A stretch of 53,851 nucleotides of DNA from Fragilaria crotonensis (taxonomy: Eukaryota; Bacillariophyta; Fragilariophyceae; Fragilariales; Fragilariaceae), in the NCBI GenBank assembly GCA_022925895.1, contig JAKSYS010000422.1:1-53851 (forward strand), read 5' to 3'. The position numbers were made by a program, and so were the translations under genes. Shown here in pieces: positions 44,091 to 53,851 of this stretch. The notes below the pieces were generated by a model. It did no database searches. It had not been told where the DNA came from and saw nothing but the letters and a program-made list of their open reading frames with translations. The stretch's first letter is position 1. Each line of letters starts with the position of its first letter.

Positions 44091-44611
44091 GGTGGTGCTG
44101 CTGGAAAGTGCACAAGAAATTTATGTATTCTTCTCGCAGAATTACAGAATGTAGTACCACTTGTGATACCCTTCCAAATGCGAAGACGTACCTTTCTTAG
44201 CAGTTGTAAAGTTGTAAGTCCAACTAAGTAATATCAACATTATCTAAAACGTGTGGTTGTAAGGAGGAATCGATGGTACTCTCCTATTTTTCGGGTATAT
44301 TTCTACGAAAAAGCTACACAAACCGTGTTATCCGCACCCTCTTTTTTGGGAGGGTACGCACTGGATCTCGGATACCAGAAGTCGTGGAATCCCACGAAAT
44401 CCGGAGAGAGAAGTACAACATCGGTTGTAAAACGCAGGTAATGTGGTCGTGCCTAAAATTCTTAAAACTCATGGTACAACTCTGTAGGAGGATACTACGA
44501 TCGCTGTAGGAAAACCCTCCATGCTTTCACCGCGTGAAGTAACTCGCGAAGTACAAAAATTTTACAGTGCACAACGGTACAGTAGTAGTATGAAGTATGA
44601 AGTATGAAGCT

Positions 44612-46644
44612 TCGTTTTATAATACGAGGTTTGGATTCATCGTGCCATTTTTTTATCTCGTTCAATCCGTTGATGATGTTGCTCACACTTGTTTGCCCTC
44701 CATACACTGCATAGATTTTATCTATGCCCGAATCAACTGTGTGACCTTGTCTGACAAGGCCACTTATCAAGTCCACACAACCTTCCTGCGGTGATATTTG
44801 TGCTTGGAGCGACCGCGCTCAGTATAGGAAAAAGCTTTGCAGCTTTCCTCCCACCGACCAAAACTCCTCCCTGCCAGAGGTCATGAAGACTCCTGGGCGT
44901 TGGCATGAGGGTCGCAAGCATCATTGCACGGTCGCCCCCTGCATGCTGGGCTGCCACTCCCCCTTGGTTTTGTTGATTTGTCGCCGCCGTCGCCAGAACA
45001 GTCAAATTTCTCGTTGGTCGCATCGCGAGTCGTCGAACATTTCCATTCACAATCCCAAAGTTTCGTTCCATACTTATTTTCAACCCAGAAATAGAACTCT
45101 TCATTTCCATATTCTCCTGCCTCAACGCCAATAGACATGATTGCATTCCCGTTAACTGATTTCGAAAGTTTGCATGCGATCCCTGCATACCAAAAGCTCT
45201 ATTACCTCCGCCACCACCTTCTCCACCCTCCTCCAACTCTCCAATTGTATCAATGAATACTGCTCCAAAATCTCCCGACACCACAACCGCCAGTTTTTGG
45301 ACAGGATTTTTATATATCACTTTGTTCGGCATCCAACTCCGAATCGCCACCGCAAACGTGAGCCCAATCTGAAAGCACCTTGTCCTTAAATTCCACAGGG
45401 ATGTGATCATCAGCAAATGGCGACGTGATCATCCACATCAACGCCTTACCAAGCACAAGGCAAGCCGAATCAGGAGCCTCTTCCTCGCGTTTGGCACAAC
45501 GTGGCTCAGAACAAACGAGTCCATCATCGCCGAGTCAACTGCTGGATTTGTTTTGTAAATACATGGACCGCCACCGCAAAGGACAGCACCAACCTTTGCG
45601 TCTGGATATGGCAACTCTGTATCGTCATATACATCTGACACGCGACCTACCCTTTCCAGCGACCCCGAATATCTTTTTCATCTTTGTGGATACCGCAAGA
45701 TCGAACATACGTACATGCAAACTTACGAATACTGTGCAGGCCAACAATAATTTTTTGCATTCTCCTCTTCCTCGTTGAAATTCGCGTCTTTTGAACATCT
45801 TTGTCATAAAGGATTGTATCATTGACTTCGCCTTTTGCCCTCCCTCTGGAATCCGAAAGTCATCGCAAAAACAAAGAGATCGGAGATTCCATTGCTGGTG
45901 GATACATTTTTAAATTCAATTCGAGCCACAATCCAAGTGACCACAATACGCAATAGATAGGATTCATTGACCCCAATACAAGCTGGAATGGCGCATCTCG
46001 TTCATCGTTCACATTCTTTGACCAGTTGAGTCTTACCTTCAATGAATGAGAGAATTTATCATGCACAACGTGCTCTAGTACAACCTGTGTGGAGTCGTCG
46101 ATTGAGCAATCATGTGGAATTGAAAATTGACAAGCGCACTTATACCATACCTTTTCCATGATGATGCGTGAGCTGTAGTCCGCCTGTCATTTTCATTGCC
46201 AGCTTCAAGCAAAAGTTTATGCATACTCTCAAATTCTTTTCCTACCATCGGACGTCGTACCTGAGATTTTGCACCTGCTTCCGCACTTCTTTCTTCTTCA
46301 CCGCTTTCAAAGATCAAGCACATCCTTACTCTGCGTTGGGTTCCCTTCTGTTCTTGTCACACTCCACTTGTCTCGATTCGGCATCCAGAAAGAAATTGCC
46401 TTCTTGTCAAAGGATATTGCTGAGTGTCGACTATGAATAGGATTCGTGTCCGGAGATGGAAATTCTGAACCATCGCCTTCAACCTCATATACCTACACAC
46501 ATCCAATGGGATCACTGCTGTCAACTCTGCGGTGAATACGTGGTCCCTTTCATATGAATCGCCTGGCAGACGCTGATGAAGAAATGACATGAACGCTGCG
46601 AGGACGCTCTTGTATCGCTTAAGTGTTTGAGGATCAACTGACAT
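44612..46644 (-). pseudogene. Crypton tyrosine recombinase, copy 2 (several frame changes)
   Basis: Same protein as copy 1, start at 46644. Its indels mostly differ from copy 1: for example copy 1 keeps CAGGG and loses one A at the KQGAKSQ site, copy 2 keeps the A run and loses one G; copy 2 lacks two codons' worth of bases around TTCGTGTGC and in CTGCTTCGG. Pooling the two copies would restore the frame at most places, so the parent element was probably active not long before duplication. The HxxR region is preserved at DNA level with local indels, and the shared frame change before the Tyr is present. Confidence 0.85.
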
Positions 46645-46998
46645 GGTGGTGCTGCTGGAAAGTGCACAAGAAATTTATGTATTCTTCTCGCAGAATTACA
46701 GAATGTAGTACCACTTGTGATAGCCTTCCAAATGCGAAGACGTACCTTTCTTAGCAGTTGTAAAGTTGTAAGTCCAACTAAGTAATATCAACATTATCTA
46801 AAACGTGTGGTTGTAAGGAGGAATCGATGGTACTCTCCTATTTTTCGGGTATATTTCTACGAAAAAGCTACACAAACCGTGTTATCCGCACCCTCTTTTT
46901 TGGGAGGGTACGCACTGGATCTCGGATACCAGAAGTCGTGGAATCCCACGAAATCCGGAGAGAGAAGTACAACATCGGTTGTAAAACGCAGGTAATGT

Positions 46999-47219
46999 AC
47001 GTGTATCGTGTATCCATAATCCATATTACTATCACGCATACAACATATTACAGTAGCACAGTACCAGTACACGGGTTCCAGTACCATGGTACAACAGTAG
47101 CCGTAGGCAATAGGCAATAGACCTCAGCACGATCTGACAACACCTCCCACCATGCACTTTTCCTTCTATTGCAGATCCTCACCACTCGACATTCGTAATA
47201 CTATACATCACACACCACC
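46999..47219. promoter_or_regulatory. Upstream region of the zinc-finger gene
   Basis: 221 bp between the Crypton border and the next ATG. GTAC-rich (AGTACCAGTACACGGG near 47060). No defined element. Confidence 0.35.
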
Positions 47220-48368
47220 ATGGCAATGTCATTATCAATAGAGGAATCAGCTCGGAGCATCAGCAGTATGTTGGCCGACGCCGTATCGCCACGAAAGAAA
47301 CCCCGTTTGTTGTTGACCGAAAGTTATCAAGATCGCTTGAAGACTTTTTCGCCGTCGACGTACTTTGCAAAACCGACTTGCCTTTCTCCCATCATTTGCG
47401 CAGCACGGGGGTGAGTCCATCAATTCGTTTGCTTTTCCTTGTTGCTTTCGCACTGCAGGAACAAAACGACAAGCAAATGCGTTACGATTTCATCGTATTG
47501 CTCTCGATGGAGGCGAGGTGTCGTGTCGTTTCCGTGTCGTTTCGTTCCAAGAGTATATCTTGATCTGCCGGACTTGCGTTTCTCAAGGTTCATGGATCCT
47601 CAAGCTACACACGGATCTACAAACTTTTTTGAAAACTCACCTTCTTGTTCATAATACACTACTCCGTACCACTCCGTACAACATAGTTGGTCCAACTATG
47701 CAAATGACATGCTGGAATGCTCACATTGTCATGCCAAATTATGCATTTCATTTGATCCAAACTTGACTCCGACTCAAAAGCGAAAAGTAGCACTTCATTA
47801 TCAAAAACAATTAAGCTCAACCGGCCATACCAATGACATGTGTCTCTTTTGGGATGATGATTCCAAAGACCAAGATGGTGCCGTTCCGTTGTATCTCGCC
47901 AGTGTGTTGGACCCAGACTTTGTCGAACTTCTGGAACATGCCACGCCACACACGGTCCTCTTGGACCGAGCCAATCGATTCGCCTTTAACCCCCGACTTG
48001 GGACATTGAAAGTACATCCAATCCAAAAACGACACGATCGACTGTTGTTTGATCGAGTAAAACAAAAAGTCCGAGCTGGCTACACCGCCACGTTATTGTC
48101 GCTTTTGGGGTGGACGTGCAAACAGGACGATGGTGACAGTCGTACTCAAAGGTTGGCGCTGGAATGCAAGGTTTGTGGATCCGACTTTCAAGGCGACGTT
48201 GTGACATCGCACAAGTACTATTGCCCTTGGAGGTGCGGATTTCCCGGGAGCGAGGAACCGTGTTGGAAAGTGCTTGCCAACAAAATTGTTGCCATGGACG
48301 AAGCACCCGACGACGAATCTGCCAAGGACGATGCGCTGTCGAGGTTACACGTAGCGCTAAACCCATAG
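47220..48368 (+). CDS. ZC3HC1/NIPA- and Rsm1-like zinc-finger protein (two exons)
   Basis: Exons 47220-47410 and 47687-48368; intron 47411-47686 (276 bp, GTGAGT...ACATAG). The join gives ...CAARGWSNYANDMLECSHCHAKLC..., 290 residues. The N-terminal zf-C3HC pattern is plain: YQDRLKTFSPSTYFAKP, LSPIICAARGW, LECSHCHAKLC. The second, Rsm1-like half has LECKVCGSDFQ, then SHKYYCPWRCGFPG. In animals ZC3HC1 binds the nuclear pore basket with TPR; the yeast homolog Rsm1/Pml39 acts in mRNA export. A nuclear-envelope role is therefore likely by family. A basic SPRKKPRLL near residue 25 could be a nuclear signal. Convergent with CNOT11, 115 bp apart. Confidence 0.82.
47411..47686 (+). other. Intron of the zinc-finger gene (276 bp)
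   Basis: GG|GTGAGT donor and ACATAG|TT acceptor. Removal creates codon GGT-TGG (Gly-Trp), the expected GW of the zf-C3HC domain, which supports these exact borders. ORFs inside it are incidental. Confidence 0.8.
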
Positions 48369-48483
48369 AATGATATAGAACATGGCGGTAGTGTGTTCGC
48401 TTCAAGATAAGAGCAAGTACTATTAACCCCTGAAATACCAGTATCCTTCTCGGTTCTGACCCTACACAGTTTGCATTCACTTA

Positions 48484-49860
48484 TTATTGCATCGACTTGA
48501 GGAGCTTGAAAAGTGCTGCTGCTTCCCGAATCCTCGAAAATTCGATGCAGAACGCCTGCACCTCATAAAACACATCCTCCACAGGAATCAAATTGTTTCG
48601 AATCAAGCTCTGCAAAAAGACACACACTAACCTGATCAATCGATTCTGAGCTGGTCGTTCGGGATGGTTTTCGCAACTGACAATGCAGTTCGAAATGAAA
48701 AGGTGCAAAAACTCGGGATGAAGCTGCGGAGCCAGACGATTAACCACTTCCATGCTGTGCAGCGACATGTCCATTGTGACCAGAGCGGACAAGTAATCAT
48801 TCGTTTGTTGTGGATCGTCCTCTTGAAGGATGCGCACCATGCATTCGTGTGCCAGAATGGGATTGTGCTCGACCAAATCCGTGAGCGTACGGGGTGATAA
48901 GCCAGAATCCAACAGCAATCGAGGATTGTCTTGCAACGCCGCCAAGGCTTGCCCTTCTTCTAGTGTCGAGAGTGGAGCCTTGAATGCAACATCTCGAAGG
49001 AGTTCCATAACATGCCGGAAATCATCCTCTTGTGGCAAGAGTTGAAGTCGTAAATTCGTTGGTGTCAACCAAATCAACTCCGAATGCAGGAATTCCAACA
49101 AGTCGGCATCTTCCCTTTCTCCACCGGCATAATCATCATCTGAAAACCCCATGGTCGGCAAGAGTGGCGGCGGGAGAGGTCGAGCGAAGGGCAACTCCAT
49201 GGGTGGTAATGGACTCCACAGTTCTTCCTTGGTCAGGGTAGGGGGTTGATGCCGTTCGACCAACCGAGCCAGTTCCTCGTGGGATGCGTCGCCGTGAATG
49301 TAAATGATGGGCGATACGCAACTGTGATCCATCTTTTGAGTTATCCAATCAAGGATAGCTTCGTGAAACCATACGAGACTGACATCATCAATCGGACAGG
49401 GACCCTTTTCGAGATTGGAAAGTAGTTTGTCGGTACCGTCAGGACCCACAATTGCCGGTAGAAAATCATCTGTTAGCTTCAATAGAATTTCAGATTCACC
49501 AGGCATCATTGGAGCCTTCGCATGATTCGTCAGGGATTTGTTGCTGTGATTTTGTGTATACAACTTCATTAATACATGATGCATAAGGAGAGGATACAGA
49601 GGAGAACTCTGCGGGGGTTTGCTGTAGTGGGACAGTCTTTCCAATACGAATACGAGACAGATAAATTGTGCTTCTGAGAGATTAACTCCATCCTCAAGCA
49701 AGCGATGAGCTGCCCATCCAACCGAAAATGGGCTAATATCTGACTGTTCCAGCAGCGATTCAACAAGATCGCGATACTGATCGTCCTGTAAAGGGGACGT
49801 TGTTGACTCGCTTGTTTGATCTAACTTGGACCACAACTTTTCGATGAATACATCTACCAT
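48484..49860 (-). CDS. CNOT11: CCR4-NOT complex subunit 11
   Basis: 458 residues from the Met at 49860 (MVDVFIEKLWSKLDQ); an upstream in-frame Met at 49899 adds 13 hydrophobic residues and is less likely. The C-terminal half is unmistakable: MDMSLHSMEVVNRLAPQL, HPEFLHLFISNCIVSCE, QNRLIRLVCVFLQSLIRNN, EVQAFCIEFSRIREAAALFK, all near-identical to CNOT11 (C2orf29) of animals and plants. The N-terminal half is helical (VGWAAHRLLEDGVNLSEAQF). CNOT11 joins CNOT10 on the N-terminus of CNOT1 in the cytoplasmic deadenylase complex that shortens mRNA poly(A) tails. Normal length for the family, no breaks. Confidence 0.95.
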   Translation of the reverse strand: MVDVFIEKLWSKLDQTSESTTSPLQDDQYRDLVESLLEQSDISPFSVGWAAHRLLEDGVNLSEAQFICLVFVLERLSHYSKPPQSSPLYPLLMHHVLMKLYTQNHSNKSLTNHAKAPMMPGESEILLKLTDDFLPAIVGPDGTDKLLSNLEKGPCPIDDVSLVWFHEAILDWITQKMDHSCVSPIIYIHGDASHEELARLVERHQPPTLTKEELWSPLPPMELPFARPLPPPLLPTMGFSDDDYAGGEREDADLLEFLHSELIWLTPTNLRLQLLPQEDDFRHVMELLRDVAFKAPLSTLEEGQALAALQDNPRLLLDSGLSPRTLTDLVEHNPILAHECMVRILQEDDPQQTNDYLSALVTMDMSLHSMEVVNRLAPQLHPEFLHLFISNCIVSCENHPERPAQNRLIRLVCVFLQSLIRNNLIPVEDVFYEVQAFCIEFSRIREAAALFKLLKSMQ

Positions 49861-49899
49861 TTTGTAGATAAGTAGAGAACAGAGATACAAGATCTCCAA

Positions 49900-50286
49900 C
49901 TCAGGAACGACTGCGCTCTCAACTTAACAGGAAGCGCCACCTCCAACAAAGGAACTGGGCTGTGTTTCGATAGGAACTAATGAGAACAAGAGTTGAATTG
50001 AGGCCATGCATTTGATATTGCTTGTACTCGTAAGTCATACCTGGTATTTATCATAGTAGTACAAATTCAGTACTTGTACCATGGTACCTGCATACTGTAT
50101 ATTTGAAATGTGCCCGTACACCTGCACTTGGTACTCCAGTAGAATCTACTGGAGTATGACAAACGGGAATACAAGTACTCACTACCTCGTACTACTATAC
50201 TGTACAAAGTACAAACACGCATACTCTAGCATAGGCAGCACGCACCGAATCGCTTTTTGGCTCCATGTCGCCTTTCTAATCTAAAT
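49900..50286. other. Intergenic, GTAC-rich
   Basis: Upstream of CNOT11. Dense GTACCATGGTACC-like and CTCCAGTAGAATCTACTGGAG palindromic words at 50070-50160. Confidence 0.5.
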
Positions 50287-51341
50287 CCGATTAAATGTCA
50301 TTCAAATGACGTCGGCATACGACACGCTACTTAGAACCGGTGTAGAAAATTTAGCTCCACGTGGAAGCCATTTAAGAAGGGAATTTCAGAATTATTCCTG
50401 AAGATATTCTTTCAACGCAAATCTGCCGCCGGCCCTCCCTGTCACAGCCAAAATTTGAACGCACACTTGCATTATTAACAATGCTATCTATGTATACATA
50501 TATATCGTACACGATTTCAGTACTTGTGCTCCTGTACAATAAATATAACACCACCTCGTGTATACTCCTACCAGCAGCGGTGCAAATCGATTCATCAAAT
50601 ACTACGAAGACAAAACTACGATCGTTTGATACTGCATTTCTACAGGAGTGGGTCGTCGACTGTACTCCAGTAGCACAGTTGACATGTACAGTGTAGACTC
50701 GGAGTCCAGTACTGGTACTGGAGTACCTGGTACTCTACTATCGGTAGATATGAAATCATGCTATGATACTACAGTACGTCGATACGAATGCAACTACTAC
50801 AGTACGACAGTACGACTAACAATGCTACTACCTGGTTCTACGGTACGTCGATACCAGTGCTCGTACGCCGGTGTTGCTGTTGTCAAATGAGACCCATCAA
50901 AAAATGCTTTGAAAATCAATCAAAACAGGTTCACTCCCATTGTCATTACAACTGACTGACTACAATTGCTACATTTAAAGAAGACACAGACTGGAAGTAA
51001 GAAAAAGGGTCAAGTACAAGAGAAATGGACCCACAGTTGAGGGTCCATTGTCACAAATACAATATTGGTATTTTTGTGTACATCGGATGCGTTCGAGTGT
51101 ATGACATACCATGACCTCCGTTTCTACGTGTTTCTACGTAACTGTGTAGGATTATACCGGAGCTCCCGTACAAATCAAATTCAAAATTCAGCGCGGCTCA
51201 AACGAGCACACAACGGTAATGTAGCCGGCCGGTCCGAGCGTGCCAGATTATTTGCCGGACGATGAAATCAAAAACGGATGAGTTTTTTTTTCAGGATTCC
51301 TATGATGTCACGAAAACGTCACATGAATGACATTTAATCGG
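50287..51341. mobile_element. Possible non-autonomous element bounded by an 18-bp inverted repeat
   Basis: CCGATTAAATGTCATTCA at 50287-50304 and its exact reverse complement at 51324-51341, 1,055 bp apart. Beyond 18 bp the inner flanks stay similar (both continue to TGACGT). No ORF with a domain and no target duplication that I can define, so the assignment is tentative. Confidence 0.5.
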
Positions 51342-51618
51342 AATTCCTCTGTGTGAGCTCCGACGCTCCGACGTGCTCACTGCCTAAAAATTCGTGTCAA
51401 AGGAACGCATACACTGCAAACATGCAGCAGGCTTGATCTGATAGTCACGACGTGGGTCACACTTCTTCTCAGCGACGTTGGGCGCATTCTCGTGATTGTT
51501 ATCTCACAGCCTTGTTGCGCCGACGTTTGACTACTTGGCAGATACCAGCAGCTATTGTATGGGCACGAGCTGGTAGATTCAGAAATGCACTTTCACTGTG
51601 CTACTTTTGGATTATTGA
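51342..51618. other. Intergenic
   Basis: No gene seen. Confidence 0.4.
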
Positions 51619-52125
51619 TTAAAAACTGAATGTCACCTTCGTCCTGGCCCTGCGAATTTCAACTTCACGGCTACTGTTAGCTCGAGCAACCTTCTTGTCG
51701 GATAGAATGGACTCTATCACGCCCAACTTTCTCATCGATTGACTTCGTGGACTTTGAAACAGTTCTCTCAAGTCATTTGGTTTTCGTTGGCGATGGTGTC
51801 GCGGTGGCACCTTGAGAAAGAATTCAATGCGTTCGGCGTCTTCGTTGGTGATGTGACCGTCAACCTTTGTACCGACGCTTCCGGTCTGAAAACCCGTGTC
51901 GCTCCGAAGAATGTTGCTTTGGTTGATCTTGGCAGTTTCTAATGCGGTGAGATTCTCTGATGAGTTGTTTGGACTATTTACATATAAGTGGAGGGGAGAA
52001 GCAAACCCCGTAAGTTTCGAAGACATATGGTTTCCCCTTTGCTTCGTGTAGTCAACAAGCGTTCTGCTTCGTACACAATCGTATTGTGCAACCGCATTCG
52101 ATGGGGGAACAGTCGATTCTTGCAT
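51619..52125 (-). CDS. Hypothetical protein
   Basis: 168 residues, single exon, ATG at 52125. No recognisable domain, signal peptide or membrane segment. The C-terminal half is basic and polar: EDAERIEFFLKVPPRHHRQRK, LRELFQSPRSQSMRKLG, REVEIRRARTKVTFSF. The open frame is long for its surroundings and free of repeats, but nothing else supports expression. Confidence 0.4.
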   Translation of the reverse strand: MQESTVPPSNAVAQYDCVRSRTLVDYTKQRGNHMSSKLTGFASPLHLYVNSPNNSSENLTALETAKINQSNILRSDTGFQTGSVGTKVDGHITNEDAERIEFFLKVPPRHHRQRKPNDLRELFQSPRSQSMRKLGVIESILSDKKVARANSSREVEIRRARTKVTFSF

Positions 52126-53851
52126 TGTCTACTTTGATAAGAGAGTTGTGCGAATTGGGGCACTGGCTCTGCGCAAAATGTGTAATTGGCTCATTCACGC
52201 TGACGATGCAAGTTCTATAAAAGCACGGGCAGCGCAGGTCACAGTGGCATCAGGTGAAATAAATGCTGATATTCTTAATAATTGTGTCCGCTCTTTTTAC
52301 GTAGAGCTAGTCCAGGTGTGTCGCCTCGTGTGTCGACATTGTGTCCGATTCGAAAGGGCGTATATCGACGAGTGTCACCCTCGATTCCTCCCGAATGGCT
52401 CACGATTCTACAACCCCTTACTGGAAACTGGAAGTAGTACTCCGTATAACGGATTAGGCTTGTGAGCGCTATAGGCCCCCGGAGAGACAAATCGTCATGA
52501 AAAACCTCATACTCTCATACGGCAAATATCTGAGTCACGCATTTCCAAATAATCCGGATCGCCGTAGCATTTATTTGTTGTGAGCGCTCATCTAAAACTT
52601 AGCGTATGCTTCAATCGATTGTGAATTTTGATGCCTAGAGTGGGTTATTACAGTTCCTCCGCTATTATGTGACGCATTGTCACAGCGATCGAGGCTTGCT
52701 TATGTACTTTTCCTCCGAGCACTGTCGTCCGGACAAACGACATTATGCTTGCTGCACGTCGTGTTCGGACGTCCGATGTGTGTCTTTGTAGCCAGTGACA
52801 CTTTACCTGGTACTACAGTAGCGAGGGAGTTTGATGCCTGGTACAGTCATACGGCAGGCTGTGGTGTTGAAGTTATGCTCGCTACTTCCGGTAGTAGAGG
52901 CTTTTTAATCCATGACAATTCGGCAGGCAAATGTAAACCGTTGCCTCAACTCGAACAACTATAGCACTGTCGCATCGTATGCATAGTCTGGTACGAGATT
53001 CAATGAGCGCCAAACCCAGTCGGAAAAACTTAAGCTTTTGCCGTTTGAAATTACGGTAGTTTCTGTCATTTCACCAAAAATGCTTCAGTCAAATAAGAAC
53101 TAAACATATAATTTATGTCTGAATAACACGAAATGCTGGCAGATGGGTTTGAGCTGGCAGATGAGATGGAATGTTCATTTATCAGCTTTTGTCTGCAGCC
53201 AAGACTCTTTTCATTCTTTCACCATGATCACCCTAGTCTAAAGTTAGCGAAAGCAACCACTTCCACTTGATACTACACAAGAGCTACATCTTGTTGCAGC
53301 ATACCAGAGGGAGGAGCAGGGCAATAGTTTCCAGTAGCTATGTTGGTCAAACCTGATTATCCCGACGTGAAGTTAGGGTGCACTTCAAAATCAAGCATTC
53401 CACATGAATCAACTCGCAATTAGTAGGGAAATCTTGTTGTCCACGAATAGATTTTTGGACAAACATGATGTCCATCCACTTGTGTGGATCTGGCTTTCAA
53501 GATTGGAACCTTCCAGTCACCAAAGTAGCGAGATACTCCATCCATTGCTATCGTGACAGTGACAGTTTTCATCATCCACCTCAGATGACCTGCTCCTGAC
53601 AAAGATCTCCCTTTGGTAATGGGTCTTGAACAGGGAGAATCTTCACTTCCCCTAGCACATAACCTGAATCAATGGGGGGCATTGTTCAACTGACCTCAAG
53701 TGTGGTTGTTCCTCTGTAACAACCACATTGCAATTGCAAGTATCATCGTGATTGGCATCATCAGATGACAGGAAACTTTTTGTTTATGAGCCACAACCTT
53801 TTTTGTGCAAGAATATACTGGATACTGATTTCTGCCTCACTGCACTGCCAG
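52126..53851. other. Intergenic, ~1.7 kb to window end
   Basis: No supported gene. A perfect 9-bp hairpin GTGGTTGTT / AACAACCAC lies at 53702-53726. The small minus-strand frame 53420-53602 has no known motif; a gene or relic continuing past the window cannot be excluded. Confidence 0.4.

Larger units (their letters stand above)
41865..46998. mobile_element. Head-to-tail dimer of a ~2.57-kb Crypton
   Basis: Two tandem copies of the same unit: 41871-44442 (2,572 bp) and 44443-46996 (2,554 bp). Each starts GTGGTCGTGCCTAAAATTCT and ends GTAAAACGCAGGTAAT. The same short core, GGTA-N-TGT, sits at all three borders: GGTACTGT (41865-41872), GGTAATGT (44437-44444), GGTAATGT (46991-46998). No terminal inverted repeats. 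Each unit encodes one tyrosine recombinase on the minus strand, so these are Cryptons. The copies differ mainly by 1-5 base indels. Confidence 0.9.

Noticed and set aside
49861..49899. The upstream Met of CNOT11 at 49899
   Set aside because: It adds a short hydrophobic stretch (MEILYLCSLLIYK) unlike the family; the Met at 49860 starts the conserved helical region.
53420..53602. Minus-strand 60-residue ORF near the window end
   Set aside because: No motif, short, and in a region with no other coding signs.

Overview
The window looks like nuclear DNA of a photosynthetic stramenopile, most likely a diatom. The evidence is short GT-AG introns (61-276 bp), plastid-targeted proteins with signal-peptide-like N-termini (a protochlorophyllide reductase, a [2Fe-2S] ferredoxin-like protein, a lumen-type FKBP), a mitochondrial COX10, a one-domain voltage-gated cation channel, a soluble-adenylyl-cyclase-like protein, a large Copia retrotransposon and Crypton tyrosine-recombinase transposons. 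I cannot name the species. Many otherwise convincing genes are broken by single-base shifts, several at short homopolymers. This fits either uncorrected long-read errors or real decay, so every 'pseudogene' call here is conditional.

Layout. 1-570: a tandem array of ~30-bp near-palindromic units. 568-12276: a complete Copia LTR retrotransposon with two 592-bp LTRs, target duplication GGTAC and polypurine tract. Between the 5' LTR and gag it carries an unusual ~4.1-kb extra coding region ending in a membrane segment inside an intron-like sequence. 12.3-15.2 kb: two non-autonomous DNA transposons, one of hAT type. 15.2-19.9 kb: two paralogous small secreted Reeler-like genes (one frameshifted) around a decayed Crypton relic. 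20.4-30.1 kb: the housekeeping block, with an alpha/beta-hydrolase lipase, FKBP, COX10, POR, a ferredoxin-like protein and an acidic protein of unknown function. 31.8-37.5 kb: a large cyclase-AAA ATPase gene on the minus strand. 38.2-38.6 kb: a 21-bp near-palindromic array. 40.5-41.7 kb: the cation channel. 41.9-47.0 kb: a head-to-tail dimer of one ~2.57-kb Crypton. 47.2-49.9 kb: a ZC3HC1/NIPA-like zinc-finger gene convergent with CNOT11 of the CCR4-NOT complex. 50-53.9 kb: mostly non-coding, rich in GTAC motifs, with one possible inverted-repeat element and one weak hypothetical gene.

How the parts relate. This is eukaryotic gene space without operons. POR and the ferredoxin-like gene are divergent over 492 bp and FKBP/COX10 are divergent over ~520 bp, so each pair could share promoter sequence. 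The most unusual material is in the mobile elements: the extra membrane-anchored reading frame and possible splice switch of the Copia element, and the precise Crypton tandem dimer with the same short core (GGTA, any base, TGT) at its three borders.
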